Below, one piece after another: positions 54,968 through 63,710 of a DNA stretch of 64,000 nucleotides (its first letter is position 1; each line of letters starts with the position of its first letter). Origin of the DNA: Brooklawnia sp963780175 (lineage in GTDB: Bacteria > Actinomycetota > Actinomycetes > Propionibacteriales > Propionibacteriaceae); contig CAWAAT010000001.1 of assembly GCA_963780175.1 (NCBI GenBank), positions 682,001 to 746,000 of the forward strand, given 5' to 3'. The notes beneath the pieces were generated by a model. It was not told the DNA's origin, searched no databases, and saw only the letters and a list, made by a program, of their open reading frames with translations. Position numbers and translations under genes: made by a program.

Positions 54968-56176
54968 TCAGGCCTGTGTGTACAGGCCGAGGGATGGGAT
55001 GAGTGCCGACGCGGCCGTTGTGCGTTGGTCGATGAGGCCCTGCAACCAGGTGACTCCGGCGTTGCGCGCCTCTGCGGAGAGTCCCTTGACAGCGGCCAGG
55101 TAGCTCCGGGCGTCGCCCAGGGCTACCGACAGTTCCGAGGACAGCGGCTCGGGGACGTCCACTTCTGGCGTCCCGAACCCCGCCAGTATTCCGTGGGCAT
55201 GCGCCCGCAGTTCGGCGCGCGAGGCGTCGACCTCGTCGAGGTGGCCGATGAGTGCACCCAGTCGCTTGACTCTCTCGGCGCGTCCGCTGGCCAACGCGGC
55301 CAGCGCGCCCTCGAACACCGGCGCACCCAGGTGCTGGGCGGTGAAGAACGGCTGACGCACTCCTCGGTACCAGGCCTCGAGCGCGTCCAGACTGGCCAGA
55401 TAGGTGAGATTGCGCTCGATGATTCGGCGCAATTGGCGATACGAGTGCCGCCGCACCGGCCGTACGTGGCTGGCAGGAGTGTCCGGGACGACCAGCAGTC
55501 CGTCGTCGTCCACGTCGGAACGCAACACCGACCCGGCCGCCACCACGGTGCCGAAGCCGGTGTGGACGGGGCCCACTGCCCCGCCCTGCCCTCCGAGGAA
55601 GATCGCCGGCTGGTCGAGCATCACCCCCCGGGGCACATCTCCGAACAGCGAAGCCGTCGTCTTGTTGCCGTCCGGGGTGAAGTTGAAATGGATGTAGGAC
55701 GAGCCGACCTCGCTGTGATCGGAACGACTGGTCCCACCCGACATCAGCACGTCGCAGAAGTTGATGAGGCTGCCCAAGGTCACGAAGGGGAAAAGGATGG
55801 TCTGCTTCAGCCCCACGCAGTGGGCGCCTCCTGACTCTTCTTCGCAGATGGTGCCTTCCCGAACGTGCGCAGCCAAACCGAAATTGGCCCCCTCCAGGAA
55901 GACGGACTTCGAGAAGTAGCCGCCCTTTAGCTCGACACCCGGCCCGAGCTGGCAGTTCTCGACGGTGACCGGGCCCTCGGCACCCAAGGTGCAACCGGCC
56001 GAGACCACGGTTTGCGCGCCCCGCAGTCGGCAGCCGGCGTGAATCGTCACGCCATCCGGGCTGATGCGTTCGGGATCAAAGTCATCGCTGACCTCAAGGC
56101 TCCCCGGATTGGGTATCCGGACGCCCTTGTGGATCAACTCCTCAATGATGACCGGTCCTGCCGGTGTGGTGCCCAT
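54968..56176 (-). CDS. Left-handed beta-helix protein, GlmU-like (UDP-GlcNAc pathway)
   Basis: A 402-residue protein. The first ~270 residues form a left-handed beta-helix of hexapeptide type: CRLRGAQTVVSAGCTLGAEG, GPGVELKGGYFSKSVFLEG, then ILFPFVTLGSLINFCDVLMS, GGTSRSDHSEVGSSYIHFNF and GDVPRGVMLDQPAIFLGGQ, a set of motifs known from GlmU-like acyltransferase domains of Desulfobacterota-type genes. No N-terminal nucleotidyltransferase domain is present. The remaining ~130 residues are helical. It most likely acetylates, or acts on, glucosamine-1-phosphate. The ATG at 56176 has GTGAGGA upstream; a -10-like TAGAAT lies at 56220-56225. First gene of the operon. Confidence 0.75.
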   Translation of the reverse strand: MGTTPAGPVIIEELIHKGVRIPNPGSLEVSDDFDPERISPDGVTIHAGCRLRGAQTVVSAGCTLGAEGPVTVENCQLGPGVELKGGYFSKSVFLEGANFGLAAHVREGTICEEESGGAHCVGLKQTILFPFVTLGSLINFCDVLMSGGTSRSDHSEVGSSYIHFNFTPDGNKTTASLFGDVPRGVMLDQPAIFLGGQGGAVGPVHTGFGTVVAAGSVLRSDVDDDGLLVVPDTPASHVRPVRRHSYRQLRRIIERNLTYLASLDALEAWYRGVRQPFFTAQHLGAPVFEGALAALASGRAERVKRLGALIGHLDEVDASRAELRAHAHGILAGFGTPEVDVPEPLSSELSVALGDARSYLAAVKGLSAEARNAGVTWLQGLIDQRTTAASALIPSLGLYTQA

Positions 56177-56219
56177 CCGCGTCCTCACTGCCGCCAGCGT
56201 TCGCTGACCAAGCGGTGGA

Positions 56220-56225
56220 ATTCTA
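56220..56225 (-). promoter_or_regulatory. Candidate -10 element of amino-sugar operon
   Basis: TAGAAT on the minus strand, 44-49 bases before the ATG of the beta-helix gene. No good -35 is seen. Confidence 0.35.
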
Positions 56226-56341
56226 CCGCCGTGTGCGCTGCATCGGATCATCCCCGCAGGGTTGCTCTCGCGCTAGGCTTGCCTCTCTTCCGTCAGCCGC
56301 GCGGCCAGCGGCTCCGAACCCGTCGCACTCAGAGGACCCGC

Positions 56342-57721
56342 ATGCCTGGCTTGGTGTGGTTGAGGCGCGACCTGCGCCGCCGTGATCTGCCACTGCTCGC
56401 TGAGGCAGCGGCGTCCGACGGCTCGGCAGCGGTGGTGTTCGTCCTGGACGACCGTTGGGCCCGACTCAGCACCGCCAGGCGCGCTTGGCTGGCCCGCAAC
56501 CTGCTGTCCCTGCGAGCCAGCTACGAGGAGCGGCTGTGTCTACGCTTCGGCGACCCCGCGATCGTCATCGGGCAGGTTGCCTCCGAGGTTGCAGCCGCTT
56601 GCGTGCACGTGTCGAACGAGTCGGAACCAGACGGGGCGATGCGGGACGCCGCCGTGCGTGCCGCCCTGGCAGAGCTTGGGGTCGCCTTGGTTGCGACCGG
56701 CAGCCCCTACGCCGTAACCCCCGGAAGGCTTCGCTCCTCAAGCGGGGGCGGTTTCAAGGTCTTCACACCCTTTTCCCGCGCCTGGCGTGAGCATGGTTGG
56801 CGGGAACCTGCGCAGGAGCCGTCCACGCTGAGACTGCTGGACGTCGCTTCCGACGAATGCGCCTGGGCGATGGTCAGGGACGCTGCGAGCGCTCCCGGCC
56901 TGCCTGACATGCCGGCAGCCGGCGAACAGGCGGCGCTGGAGCGATGGGATCAGTTCCTCGCCGAAGGGCTCGAGACCTACGACTCCACACGCGATCGCCC
57001 CGACCTTGACGGAACATCCAGGATGTCGCCCTACCTGGCGCTGGGCGTGGTCCACCCGCGAACCCTGTTGGCCGATCTGGCCGGAAACGACGGCCCAGGG
57101 GTGCAACGTTTCATCACGGAGCTTGCCTGGCGGGAGTTCTACGCCGACGTGCTGGCGCAATTCCCCGACAGCCTGCACCACGACCTGCGTCCCGAGTTGG
57201 CCGGCCTGGCCTACGACGACGACCCCGGCGAACTGGACGCTTGGCAGCACGGACGGACCGGCTACCCCATCGTGGACGCCGGCATGCGCCAACTGCTGGC
57301 CACCGGCTGGATGCACAACCGGGTGCGGATGATCACCGCCAGCTTCCTCACCAAAGACCTGCACCAGTGGTGGCCGGTCGGTGCCCGTTGGTTCGACGAC
57401 CACCTGATCGACGCCGACGCTGCGTCCAATTCGCACGGCTGGCAGTGGACCGCTGGGACAGGGACAGACGCGGCACCCTACTTCCGGGTGTTCAACCCCG
57501 TCCTGCAGGGCGAGAAGTTCGATCCTGACGGCGACTACGTCCGCCGCTGGGTCCCCGAACTCGCGCATCTGAGGGGCAAGGCCTCCCACGAGCCGTGGAA
57601 GCACCCGGGCGGATACCGGAATGGTTACCCCGGACGCATCGTGGATCACGCGCAGGAACGTGCCGAGACGCTTGCCCGCTACCATGCGTCCCGCCAGGCC
57701 CGAGGCGCCACACCCTCCTGA
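56342..57721 (+). CDS. phr: Deoxyribodipyrimidine photolyase (class I)
   Basis: A 459-residue CPD photolyase that repairs UV cyclobutane dimers with blue light. The N-terminal alpha/beta domain starts LVWLRRDLRRRDLPLL; the FAD-binding helical domain has FITELAWREFYADVL, HNRVRMITASFLTKDL and GWQWTAGTGTDAAPYFRVFN, the last being the lesion- and FAD-contacting core. The N-terminal ~110 codons of the longer frame are dropped: ATG at 56342 begins the family domain. Clustered with carotenoid genes, it suggests a light-stress locus. Confidence 0.95.
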   Translation: MPGLVWLRRDLRRRDLPLLAEAAASDGSAAVVFVLDDRWARLSTARRAWLARNLLSLRASYEERLCLRFGDPAIVIGQVASEVAAACVHVSNESEPDGAMRDAAVRAALAELGVALVATGSPYAVTPGRLRSSSGGGFKVFTPFSRAWREHGWREPAQEPSTLRLLDVASDECAWAMVRDAASAPGLPDMPAAGEQAALERWDQFLAEGLETYDSTRDRPDLDGTSRMSPYLALGVVHPRTLLADLAGNDGPGVQRFITELAWREFYADVLAQFPDSLHHDLRPELAGLAYDDDPGELDAWQHGRTGYPIVDAGMRQLLATGWMHNRVRMITASFLTKDLHQWWPVGARWFDDHLIDADAASNSHGWQWTAGTGTDAAPYFRVFNPVLQGEKFDPDGDYVRRWVPELAHLRGKASHEPWKHPGGYRNGYPGRIVDHAQERAETLARYHASRQARGATPS

Positions 57722-57799
57722 GCCCGGCCTGTGAGTCCCCTGCGGGTGTCGTCCAGCGTGATCCGGTGAGCGTCCACCACGTTGGTTCTCGTTGTCAAC

Positions 57800-57805
57800 T
57801 AAGGT
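57800..57805 (+). promoter_or_regulatory. Candidate -10 element of idi-crt operon
   Basis: TAAGGT lies ~100 bases before the chosen start of the idi-crtE fusion. A small hairpin, GCACCG-AGAAG-CGGTGC (57817-57833), follows. TTGTCAAC overlaps just upstream, resembling the palindrome at the fasciclin promoter. No clear -35. Confidence 0.3.
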
Positions 57806-57902
57806 GTCATGTTGATGCACCGAGAAGCGGTGCGCCTTGACCAGTCTTGCGTTGACCAGGCCCGGATACCTGCCGATGCCTGAGATTGGACGGAACTTGC
57901 CC

Positions 57903-59549
57903 ATGATCCCCCTGGACCGATCGGACGGCTGTCCGGCAACCGATGAGGTCGTCCTGCTCGACCATGACGGGCGGCCCGTGGGTGTGGCTGACCGGCTCTC
58001 GGTGCATACCACTGACACTCCGCTCCACCTGGCCTTCTCGTCCTACCTGACCGACGGCCAGGGTCGCGTCCTGATCACCCGGCGAGCCTTGTCGAAGCGA
58101 ACTTGGCCAGGGGTGTGGACGAACAGTTGCTGCGGCCACCCCAGGCCCGGCGAGGAGATGTCGGACGCGGTGCGTCGCAGGGTTCGGGAGGAGCTCGGGC
58201 TGGACGTTGCGGCTCTGTCACCCGTCGTACCGGATTTCCGCTACCGGGCCACCGACGTCAGCGGCATCGTCGAGAACGAGATCTGCCCTGTGCTGTGGGG
58301 TACGGTTTCCTCTCCGGAGGTCGTACCCGACCCCGCAGAGGTCGCCGATCACGCCTGGGTGACGTGGGACGATCTGAGGTCCGCGGTCGCAGCCACCCCG
58401 CAGGTCTTCAGCCCGTGGTGTGTGCTGCAGGTTCCCCGCGTCGACCAGGCGTTGGGCAGTCTCGGGGTGAACGAGCCCAGGGACGTCGACCCGAAGGCTT
58501 TCATCACCGATGTGGACGAACTCACGGCCGACGTGCTGGAGCACCTGCAGGCCCGCTGGGAGATGCTCACCGACGGCGAGACAGCGCGCGTCCTGGTGGA
58601 GGACCTCCCCCAGTGGCTGGGCAGGCTGCTGGTGGGTAGGGGAAAGCGGCTGCGTGCGGCCATGTCCTTCTGGAGTTTCGTGGCGGCTGGCGGCCACCTC
58701 GACGACGGCGCGTACCGCGACGTCGTCAGGTTCGCCGCCGCTCTGGAAACCTTGCACATGTTCGCCCTCGTTCACGACGACGTCATGGACCAGTCACCCT
58801 CGCGCCGCGGCTCACCGTCGGCCCACGTCGAGGCTGCGAGATGGCATGCCGACTCGGGGGCTGCCGGCGACAGCGATCTGTTCGGCCTCAGCATGGCCAT
58901 CCTGCTCGGTGACCTTGCGCACATGCTGGCCGATCATCTGATCATCGACCTGCCCGCCGACCAGCAGCGGCTGTGGTTCGACCTGTGTGTGGAGCTGATC
59001 GTCGGTCAGCGGGCGGACATCGCCGGGGCTGCCGGCGCGCGACGTGACCGGCGTCACGCCGAGCACATCGCCAGGTTGAAGTCGGGTCGTTACAGCGTCG
59101 AGCGTCCCCTGGAACTAGGCGCGGTGGCCGCCGGTGCCCGCCCGGAGATCCTCGCCGCGCTGCAGGGGTACGGAGAGCATCTGGGCAGGGTCTTCGCCCT
59201 GCGCGACGACCAACTGGGCATCTGGGGCGATCCCGCAACGACGGGCAAGCCCATTGGGGACGACCTGGCCGAGGGCAAGGCCACCGTGGTCATGTCGCTC
59301 GCTGCGGACCGGCTGAGCGGTGAGGCGGCTGAGGCGCTGCAGAGACTGGGCACTCGCGACCTTCGTCCAGGTGACGTGGCGGTGGTCACCGAGGCACTGG
59401 AGGCCTGCGGTATCCGTGATGAGGTCGAAGCACTGATCGGCTCCGAACTCGCTCGAGCGCTCGCCTGTCTGGCCGAATCCACCCTCACCCCAGCCGGCGT
59501 CGCCGGCCTGAAGTCAACAGCAGAAGCAGTCGCCTGGAGGCAGTCATGA
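57903..59549 (+). CDS. Isopentenyl-diphosphate isomerase fused to polyprenyl (GGPP) synthase
   Basis: One 548-residue frame joins two successive carotenoid enzymes. Residues ~1-180 are a type I Idi (NUDIX fold): DEVVLLDHDGRPVG, TRRALSKRTWPGVWTNSCCG with the catalytic Cys, the Nudix-like box, and the acid/base Glu in ENEICPVLWG. Residues ~200-548 are an all-helical prenyl synthase with RGKRLRAAM, first Asp-rich motif HDDVMD, and second motif RDDQLGIWGD. It would isomerise IPP to DMAPP and extend it, probably to C20, feeding CrtB. Start uncertain: in-frame ATG at 57876 and TTG at 57837 exist. It overlaps crtI by 4 bases. Confidence 0.88.
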   Translation: MIPLDRSDGCPATDEVVLLDHDGRPVGVADRLSVHTTDTPLHLAFSSYLTDGQGRVLITRRALSKRTWPGVWTNSCCGHPRPGEEMSDAVRRRVREELGLDVAALSPVVPDFRYRATDVSGIVENEICPVLWGTVSSPEVVPDPAEVADHAWVTWDDLRSAVAATPQVFSPWCVLQVPRVDQALGSLGVNEPRDVDPKAFITDVDELTADVLEHLQARWEMLTDGETARVLVEDLPQWLGRLLVGRGKRLRAAMSFWSFVAAGGHLDDGAYRDVVRFAAALETLHMFALVHDDVMDQSPSRRGSPSAHVEAARWHADSGAAGDSDLFGLSMAILLGDLAHMLADHLIIDLPADQQRLWFDLCVELIVGQRADIAGAAGARRDRRHAEHIARLKSGRYSVERPLELGAVAAGARPEILAALQGYGEHLGRVFALRDDQLGIWGDPATTGKPIGDDLAEGKATVVMSLAADRLSGEAAEALQRLGTRDLRPGDVAVVTEALEACGIRDEVEALIGSELARALACLAESTLTPAGVAGLKSTAEAVAWRQS

Positions 59550-61012
59550 GAGTCGTCGTCGTAGGTGCCGGTCTGGCTGGACTGTCGGCAGCCCTCCACC
59601 TGTTGGGGCAAGGGCATCGGGTGACGGTGCTGGAGCGTGACGAGTTGCCCGGCGGCCGAAGCGGGATCATCAGCCAGGACGGCTTCACCTTCGACGCTGG
59701 ACCCACGGTCTTCACGATGGCCGACCTGCTCGACCAGTCATTCAAGGCGGTGGGTAAACGAACCTCTGACTACGTCAGCATGAAACTGCTCGACCCGGCC
59801 TACCGGGCCTGTTTCGCCGACGGGTCGACCCTGCACGTGCGTCACGGCGTCGAGGCGATGCGCGACGAGATCGCCCGCGAGTGCGGGTCGCTGGATGCCG
59901 CTGCCTACGAGGAGTTCGTGTCGTGGTTGCGCAAGCTCTACCTCGCAGAGATGCCCAACTTCATCGACGTCAATTTCGACAGCGTGCTGGGGCTGCTGCG
60001 CAACCCCATGGCCGGCGCCCGGTTGATCGGGCTGGGCGGGTTCGGACGCCTGGGTCCGACCATCCAGCGTCGCTTCCGGGATCCGCGATTGCACCGGGTG
60101 TTCAGCTTCCAGGCGATGTACGCAGGCCTGGCGCCGGCGCAGGCGTTGGCCCTGTATGCGGTGATCACCTACATGGATTCGGTGGAGGGTGTCTGGTTCC
60201 CCGAGGGCGGCATGCACGCCGTGCCGGACGCCATGGCTCAGGCGGCCATCGACGCCGGAGCCGAGATCCGGTACCGGGCCGATGTGGAGGTCATCACCCA
60301 CTCGGGTGACCGGGCGACCGGGGTGCGTCTGCGCGACGGGGAGGTCGTGCGGGCTGACGCCGTAGTGTGCACTCTCGACCTGCCCGTGGCCTACGACCGG
60401 CTGCTGCCGCACCTCGACAAGCCGCGGGTAGCGGCGAAGGGGAAGTTCTCCCCCTCCTGCGTCGTGTGGCACCTCGGGGTGGAGGGCCAGCCGCCGCAAG
60501 GCGCCGCGCACCACAACATTCACTTCGGGGACGCCTGGGACGAGGCCTTTGACGACCTCCTTGTCCGCGGTCGTTCGATGCAGGACCCGTCCAGATTCGT
60601 CGTTGTGCCGTCGATGGACGACCCGGACTCCGCTCCGGAGGGCTGCACCAGCCTGTACGTACTGGAGCCGGCACCGAACCTGCAGGTGGGTCGGGTTGAT
60701 TGGGACACCGAGGGCCCCCGGCTGCGTTCGCGGATGCTGGCCGATCTGGAGGCCTGGGGCTACCCGACGACGATCAGGACCGAGAAGATGGTGACGCCAC
60801 AGGACTGGCTCGACCTGGGCATGGCCGCTGGCTCCCCGTTCGCTCTGGCCCACATCTTCCGCCAGACTGGTCCGTTCCGGCCGAGCAACATCGACAAGCG
60901 GATCAAGGGCGTGGTGTTCGCGGGCTCCTCCACGATTCCCGGTGTGGGTATCCCCATGGTGCTGGTCTCGGGAGCTCTGGCGGCTCGTCGCGTCCAGGAC
61001 ATGGCTCGATGA
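59546..61012 (+). CDS. crtI: Phytoene desaturase
   Basis: A 488-residue FAD enzyme that converts phytoene to lycopene (or neurosporene). FAD dinucleotide-binding loop VVGAGLAGLSAALHL (residues 4-18), RDELPGGRSGIISQDG, and the C-terminal FAD loop with FAGSSTIPGVGIPMVLVSG place it in the CrtI group. FDAGPTVFTMADLLDQ is also characteristic. ATG overlaps the previous stop (ATGA), and crtB overlaps its 3' end in the same way. Confidence 0.95.
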   Translation: MRVVVVGAGLAGLSAALHLLGQGHRVTVLERDELPGGRSGIISQDGFTFDAGPTVFTMADLLDQSFKAVGKRTSDYVSMKLLDPAYRACFADGSTLHVRHGVEAMRDEIARECGSLDAAAYEEFVSWLRKLYLAEMPNFIDVNFDSVLGLLRNPMAGARLIGLGGFGRLGPTIQRRFRDPRLHRVFSFQAMYAGLAPAQALALYAVITYMDSVEGVWFPEGGMHAVPDAMAQAAIDAGAEIRYRADVEVITHSGDRATGVRLRDGEVVRADAVVCTLDLPVAYDRLLPHLDKPRVAAKGKFSPSCVVWHLGVEGQPPQGAAHHNIHFGDAWDEAFDDLLVRGRSMQDPSRFVVVPSMDDPDSAPEGCTSLYVLEPAPNLQVGRVDWDTEGPRLRSRMLADLEAWGYPTTIRTEKMVTPQDWLDLGMAAGSPFALAHIFRQTGPFRPSNIDKRIKGVVFAGSSTIPGVGIPMVLVSGALAARRVQDMAR

Positions 61013-61923
61013 GTGAACTCTTGGAGGCTGGCTACCGCCAGGCCCGAGAACTCACCCGAAGGTACGGCACCACCTACTATTGGGGGGCTCGCCTGCTCCC
61101 GATAGGTCAGCGTCGCGACGTTTACGCGGTCTATGCGCTGTGTCGGCTGGCCGACGACATCGTCGACGAGCCGGAGGCTCACCCGCACCCCTCGGTGCCC
61201 GCCGATGGCACGCCGGCGGAGCGACTGTCCGCCTTCCGCGAATGGTTCACATCGGCGCTGGCGGCCGGCTCCGCTCAAGAGCCGGTGATGGCCGCAGTCA
61301 TCGACAGCCTGCAGCGTCGCGGCACCGACCTGGAATGCTTCGACCGGTTCTTCGACGCCATGGCCCTCGACCTGACCACCGAGACCTGGCCCACCTGGCC
61401 GGCGCTGCGCGACGGGTACATGGAGGGATCGGCTGCGGTCATCGGCGAGATGATGCTGCCGGTGCTGGAGCCTAGCAGCCCGGCTGCCAAGGAACCTGCC
61501 CGGGCGCTGGGGCTGGCGTTCCAGCTCACCAATTTCCTGCGGGACGTTGACGAGGACCTTGATCGTGGTCGCGTCTACCTTCCGCAGGATGAACTGGCCG
61601 CTCACGGGGCCGACCCCCACCTGCGCCGGGTTACCCCGCAGTGGCGTGCGTTTATGGCTGAGCAGATCGCCCGCAATCGCGAACTGTACCGGCAGGCCAC
61701 CGGGGGGTTGGCAGTGCTGCCGGACGCGTCCCAGCGATGTGTGGCCACCGCCCTGGTGCTCTACTCGGAGATCCTCGACCGGATAGAGGGGGCCGACTAC
61801 GACGTGTTCGCTGGACGCATCCGCGTGCCCACCTGGCGCAAGGCCGCCGTGTTCGCTCGGGCGGCGCTCATCGGCCCACCACCGGTGAGCGCGTCCGACT
61901 TCGAGACGGGACGGCGGCACTGA
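61009..61923 (+). CDS. crtB: Phytoene synthase
   Basis: A 304-residue enzyme that joins two GGPP molecules into phytoene. First Asp-rich motif DDIVDE at 49-54 after YAVYALCRLA; second motif NFLRDVDEDLDRGRVYLP near 172-190; YMEGSAAVIGEMM between them. The family length is normal. Translationally coupled to crtI through ATGA, so idi-crtE, crtI and crtB form a single stoichiometric operon. Convergent with the metallophosphoesterase gene. Confidence 0.95.
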   Translation: MSELLEAGYRQARELTRRYGTTYYWGARLLPIGQRRDVYAVYALCRLADDIVDEPEAHPHPSVPADGTPAERLSAFREWFTSALAAGSAQEPVMAAVIDSLQRRGTDLECFDRFFDAMALDLTTETWPTWPALRDGYMEGSAAVIGEMMLPVLEPSSPAAKEPARALGLAFQLTNFLRDVDEDLDRGRVYLPQDELAAHGADPHLRRVTPQWRAFMAEQIARNRELYRQATGGLAVLPDASQRCVATALVLYSEILDRIEGADYDVFAGRIRVPTWRKAAVFARAALIGPPPVSASDFETGRRH

Positions 61924-61950
61924 GCCCACTGACCGCCAGTGAGTCCGGCC

Positions 61951-62862
61951 TCAGTCGACCTCATCCCGCCGTCGTTTGAGGTCGAACTTGGACACGGGCT
62001 CGGGACCAGCAATAGCCCGACGCGTCACCTGCAGGAGCCCGTCCTCGTTCGGGTCCACCCGCCACCTCACCAGGGTGATGGTGCTGTTGGTGACCTCCAG
62101 GCCAGTGATGTGCGAGGGGTACAGGCAACTGCCTGCGTTGAAGTACGGCATCTCGTTGCCCTTGGGGAACTTCTCCCGGTGGGTGTGTCCGCAGATCAAC
62201 GCGACGCAGTTGCCCTGGATCCACTTGACGTAATTGCGTTCCACTTTGTGGCGCTTGTAGGAGTTGCGCACCGGGCTGGAGGGGCTGTGCACCCCGAAGG
62301 CATGCAGGTACTTCCAGAAGTAGCGCAGCGACAACCGGCTGAACTGCCAGGCCTGGTCATTGGGCAAGTCACCCTGATGGCCGTGGACGACGAGGATCTC
62401 CTGACCAGACTCCCGATGCTTCAGGACGACGGCCTCGACGGCCTCGAGCCCGGTGAGGAACGACTCCACCTCGCCGGTATCCGGGTCAGCCGCATTCCAC
62501 AGGTTGGCATGGACGTAGTTGGGGTCCTTCAGCTGGATGTCATGGTTGCCGTACATCCGAATGAGGCGGCCCGCCTTGTGGAAGGGGATGATCAAGTCCC
62601 AGACAGCCCTGTTCGCCTTGATGATGTGCTTGTACTGGTGCTCCCAGAGCTCATCACCGTCGCCGGCCTCGATGTAGGTGAAACCGTTCTTCCAGTAGTA
62701 CTCCATCGCAGCCAGGTAGACGTTCTTGTTCTTGAGGAACTCGTCGGACACCGACCCATCGCCACGATGGCAATCACTCATGATGATGTACTTGCTGGAG
62801 TCGTCGAACTCCTCCACCCGGGCATTCTGGTAGGCGCTCGTCAGCCGTTCCATCGTCTTCAT
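61951..62862 (-). CDS. Calcineurin-like metallophosphoesterase
   Basis: A 303-residue phosphoesterase. The five metal motifs are complete: SDCHRGD (~29-35), GDGDELWE (~67-74), YGNHD (~104-108), VHGHQGD (~155-161) and GHTHREKF (~224-231). The long helical insert between the fourth and fifth motifs has many aromatics. By inspection it is closer to clostridial single-domain phosphoesterases than to typical actinobacterial ones. The substrate is unknown; LpxH-like activity is unlikely in a Gram-positive. Confidence 0.85.
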   Translation of the reverse strand: MKTMERLTSAYQNARVEEFDDSSKYIIMSDCHRGDGSVSDEFLKNKNVYLAAMEYYWKNGFTYIEAGDGDELWEHQYKHIIKANRAVWDLIIPFHKAGRLIRMYGNHDIQLKDPNYVHANLWNAADPDTGEVESFLTGLEAVEAVVLKHRESGQEILVVHGHQGDLPNDQAWQFSRLSLRYFWKYLHAFGVHSPSSPVRNSYKRHKVERNYVKWIQGNCVALICGHTHREKFPKGNEMPYFNAGSCLYPSHITGLEVTNSTITLVRWRVDPNEDGLLQVTRRAIAGPEPVSKFDLKRRRDEVD

Positions 62863-62940
62863 GTCATCACCGCCAGTTGGTTGACCATGAATCGAGCATA
62901 GGCCGCTCGATGCGGCCGAGGGCCCTTACCCGAGACCCTG

Positions 62941-63558
62941 TCAGATGCTGTTGAGCGCTTCCCGGATCAAGCGAACTGTCTCGTCCACGCCGAGCTTGGG
63001 TGCATTCAACACCAGCGTGTAGTAGTCGTTGCCCATCGGGTCGAAGTTGTAGGTGTTGATCGAGAAGCTACGCCGGAACTCGTCCTCACGGGGCAACCGA
63101 TCGGCTGCGACGTCGGCCGAGATGCCCTTGAGTTGCGCGGCCAGCGCAGCGCGGTCCCGCGGGTGACCGTCAAGCTTGACATGCAGGGCCCGCGGCTCGT
63201 CCTGCAGAATGAAGGCGCCGTTGCGGCCGAGGATCACCCCACCCTTTGCGGCCTCATCGCGGACGATCTTGGTGTTCTGGTGCGCCAGCTCGGTCCAGGA
63301 CTCCTGCTCACCACGGGCCGCCCCATCGGTGACTGCGTTGTCCACGTGGAGAGAGCCGATGCGGCGGACAATGCGCATGAAACCGCCCTCCTTGGCCCGC
63401 TCAGCCTCCGCGGCTTCGATCTGCTCGGAAGTGAAAGCCTGCTTGTGCACCGGGACTCCGAGTTGCTCGGCAAGTCTGCCCGCTATCTGTTCCATTCCGC
63501 AGCCGTAGGTCTCCCACATGGTGATGATCAGGGAGTTAGCATTCGCTGGCTGTGACAT
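62941..63558 (-). CDS. Cytidylate-kinase-like family protein
   Basis: A 205-residue protein of the cytidylate_kin_2 type. ITMWETYGCGMEQIAGRLAE is the P-loop equivalent, though it lacks the usual GSGG and a Lys at the loop end; GGVILGRNGAFIL (Walker-B-like) and DRAALAAQLKG with NTYNFDPMGNDYYTLVL complete the family pattern. Phosphorylation of CMP is therefore not assured. GAGGAGC before the ATG at 63558 favours this start over the ATG nine codons upstream. Confidence 0.7.
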   Translation of the reverse strand: MSQPANANSLIITMWETYGCGMEQIAGRLAEQLGVPVHKQAFTSEQIEAAEAERAKEGGFMRIVRRIGSLHVDNAVTDGAARGEQESWTELAHQNTKIVRDEAAKGGVILGRNGAFILQDEPRALHVKLDGHPRDRAALAAQLKGISADVAADRLPREDEFRRSFSINTYNFDPMGNDYYTLVLNAPKLGVDETVRLIREALNSI

Positions 63559-63710
63559 GACGTGCTCCTCATCGAGTTCTGACACAAGTGATCCGCCGCA
63601 GGGTGGTCAGAAACATCATGCATCACGGCGAGCCTTGTGGGGCGGAGGTTCGCGAGGAAACACGCGATGTTGCCTCATGTGGGGCTGTGAACGCCGCCAC
63701 TTCGCGCGGT

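Noticed and set aside
57790..57800. TTGTCAAC as a LitR/CarH operator matching that at 42.3 kb
   Set aside because: Short match only; no repeated operator and no intact regulator in the window.
57817..57833. Hairpin before idi-crtE as a riboswitch
   Set aside because: Only a single 6-bp stem, with no conserved aptamer core visible.
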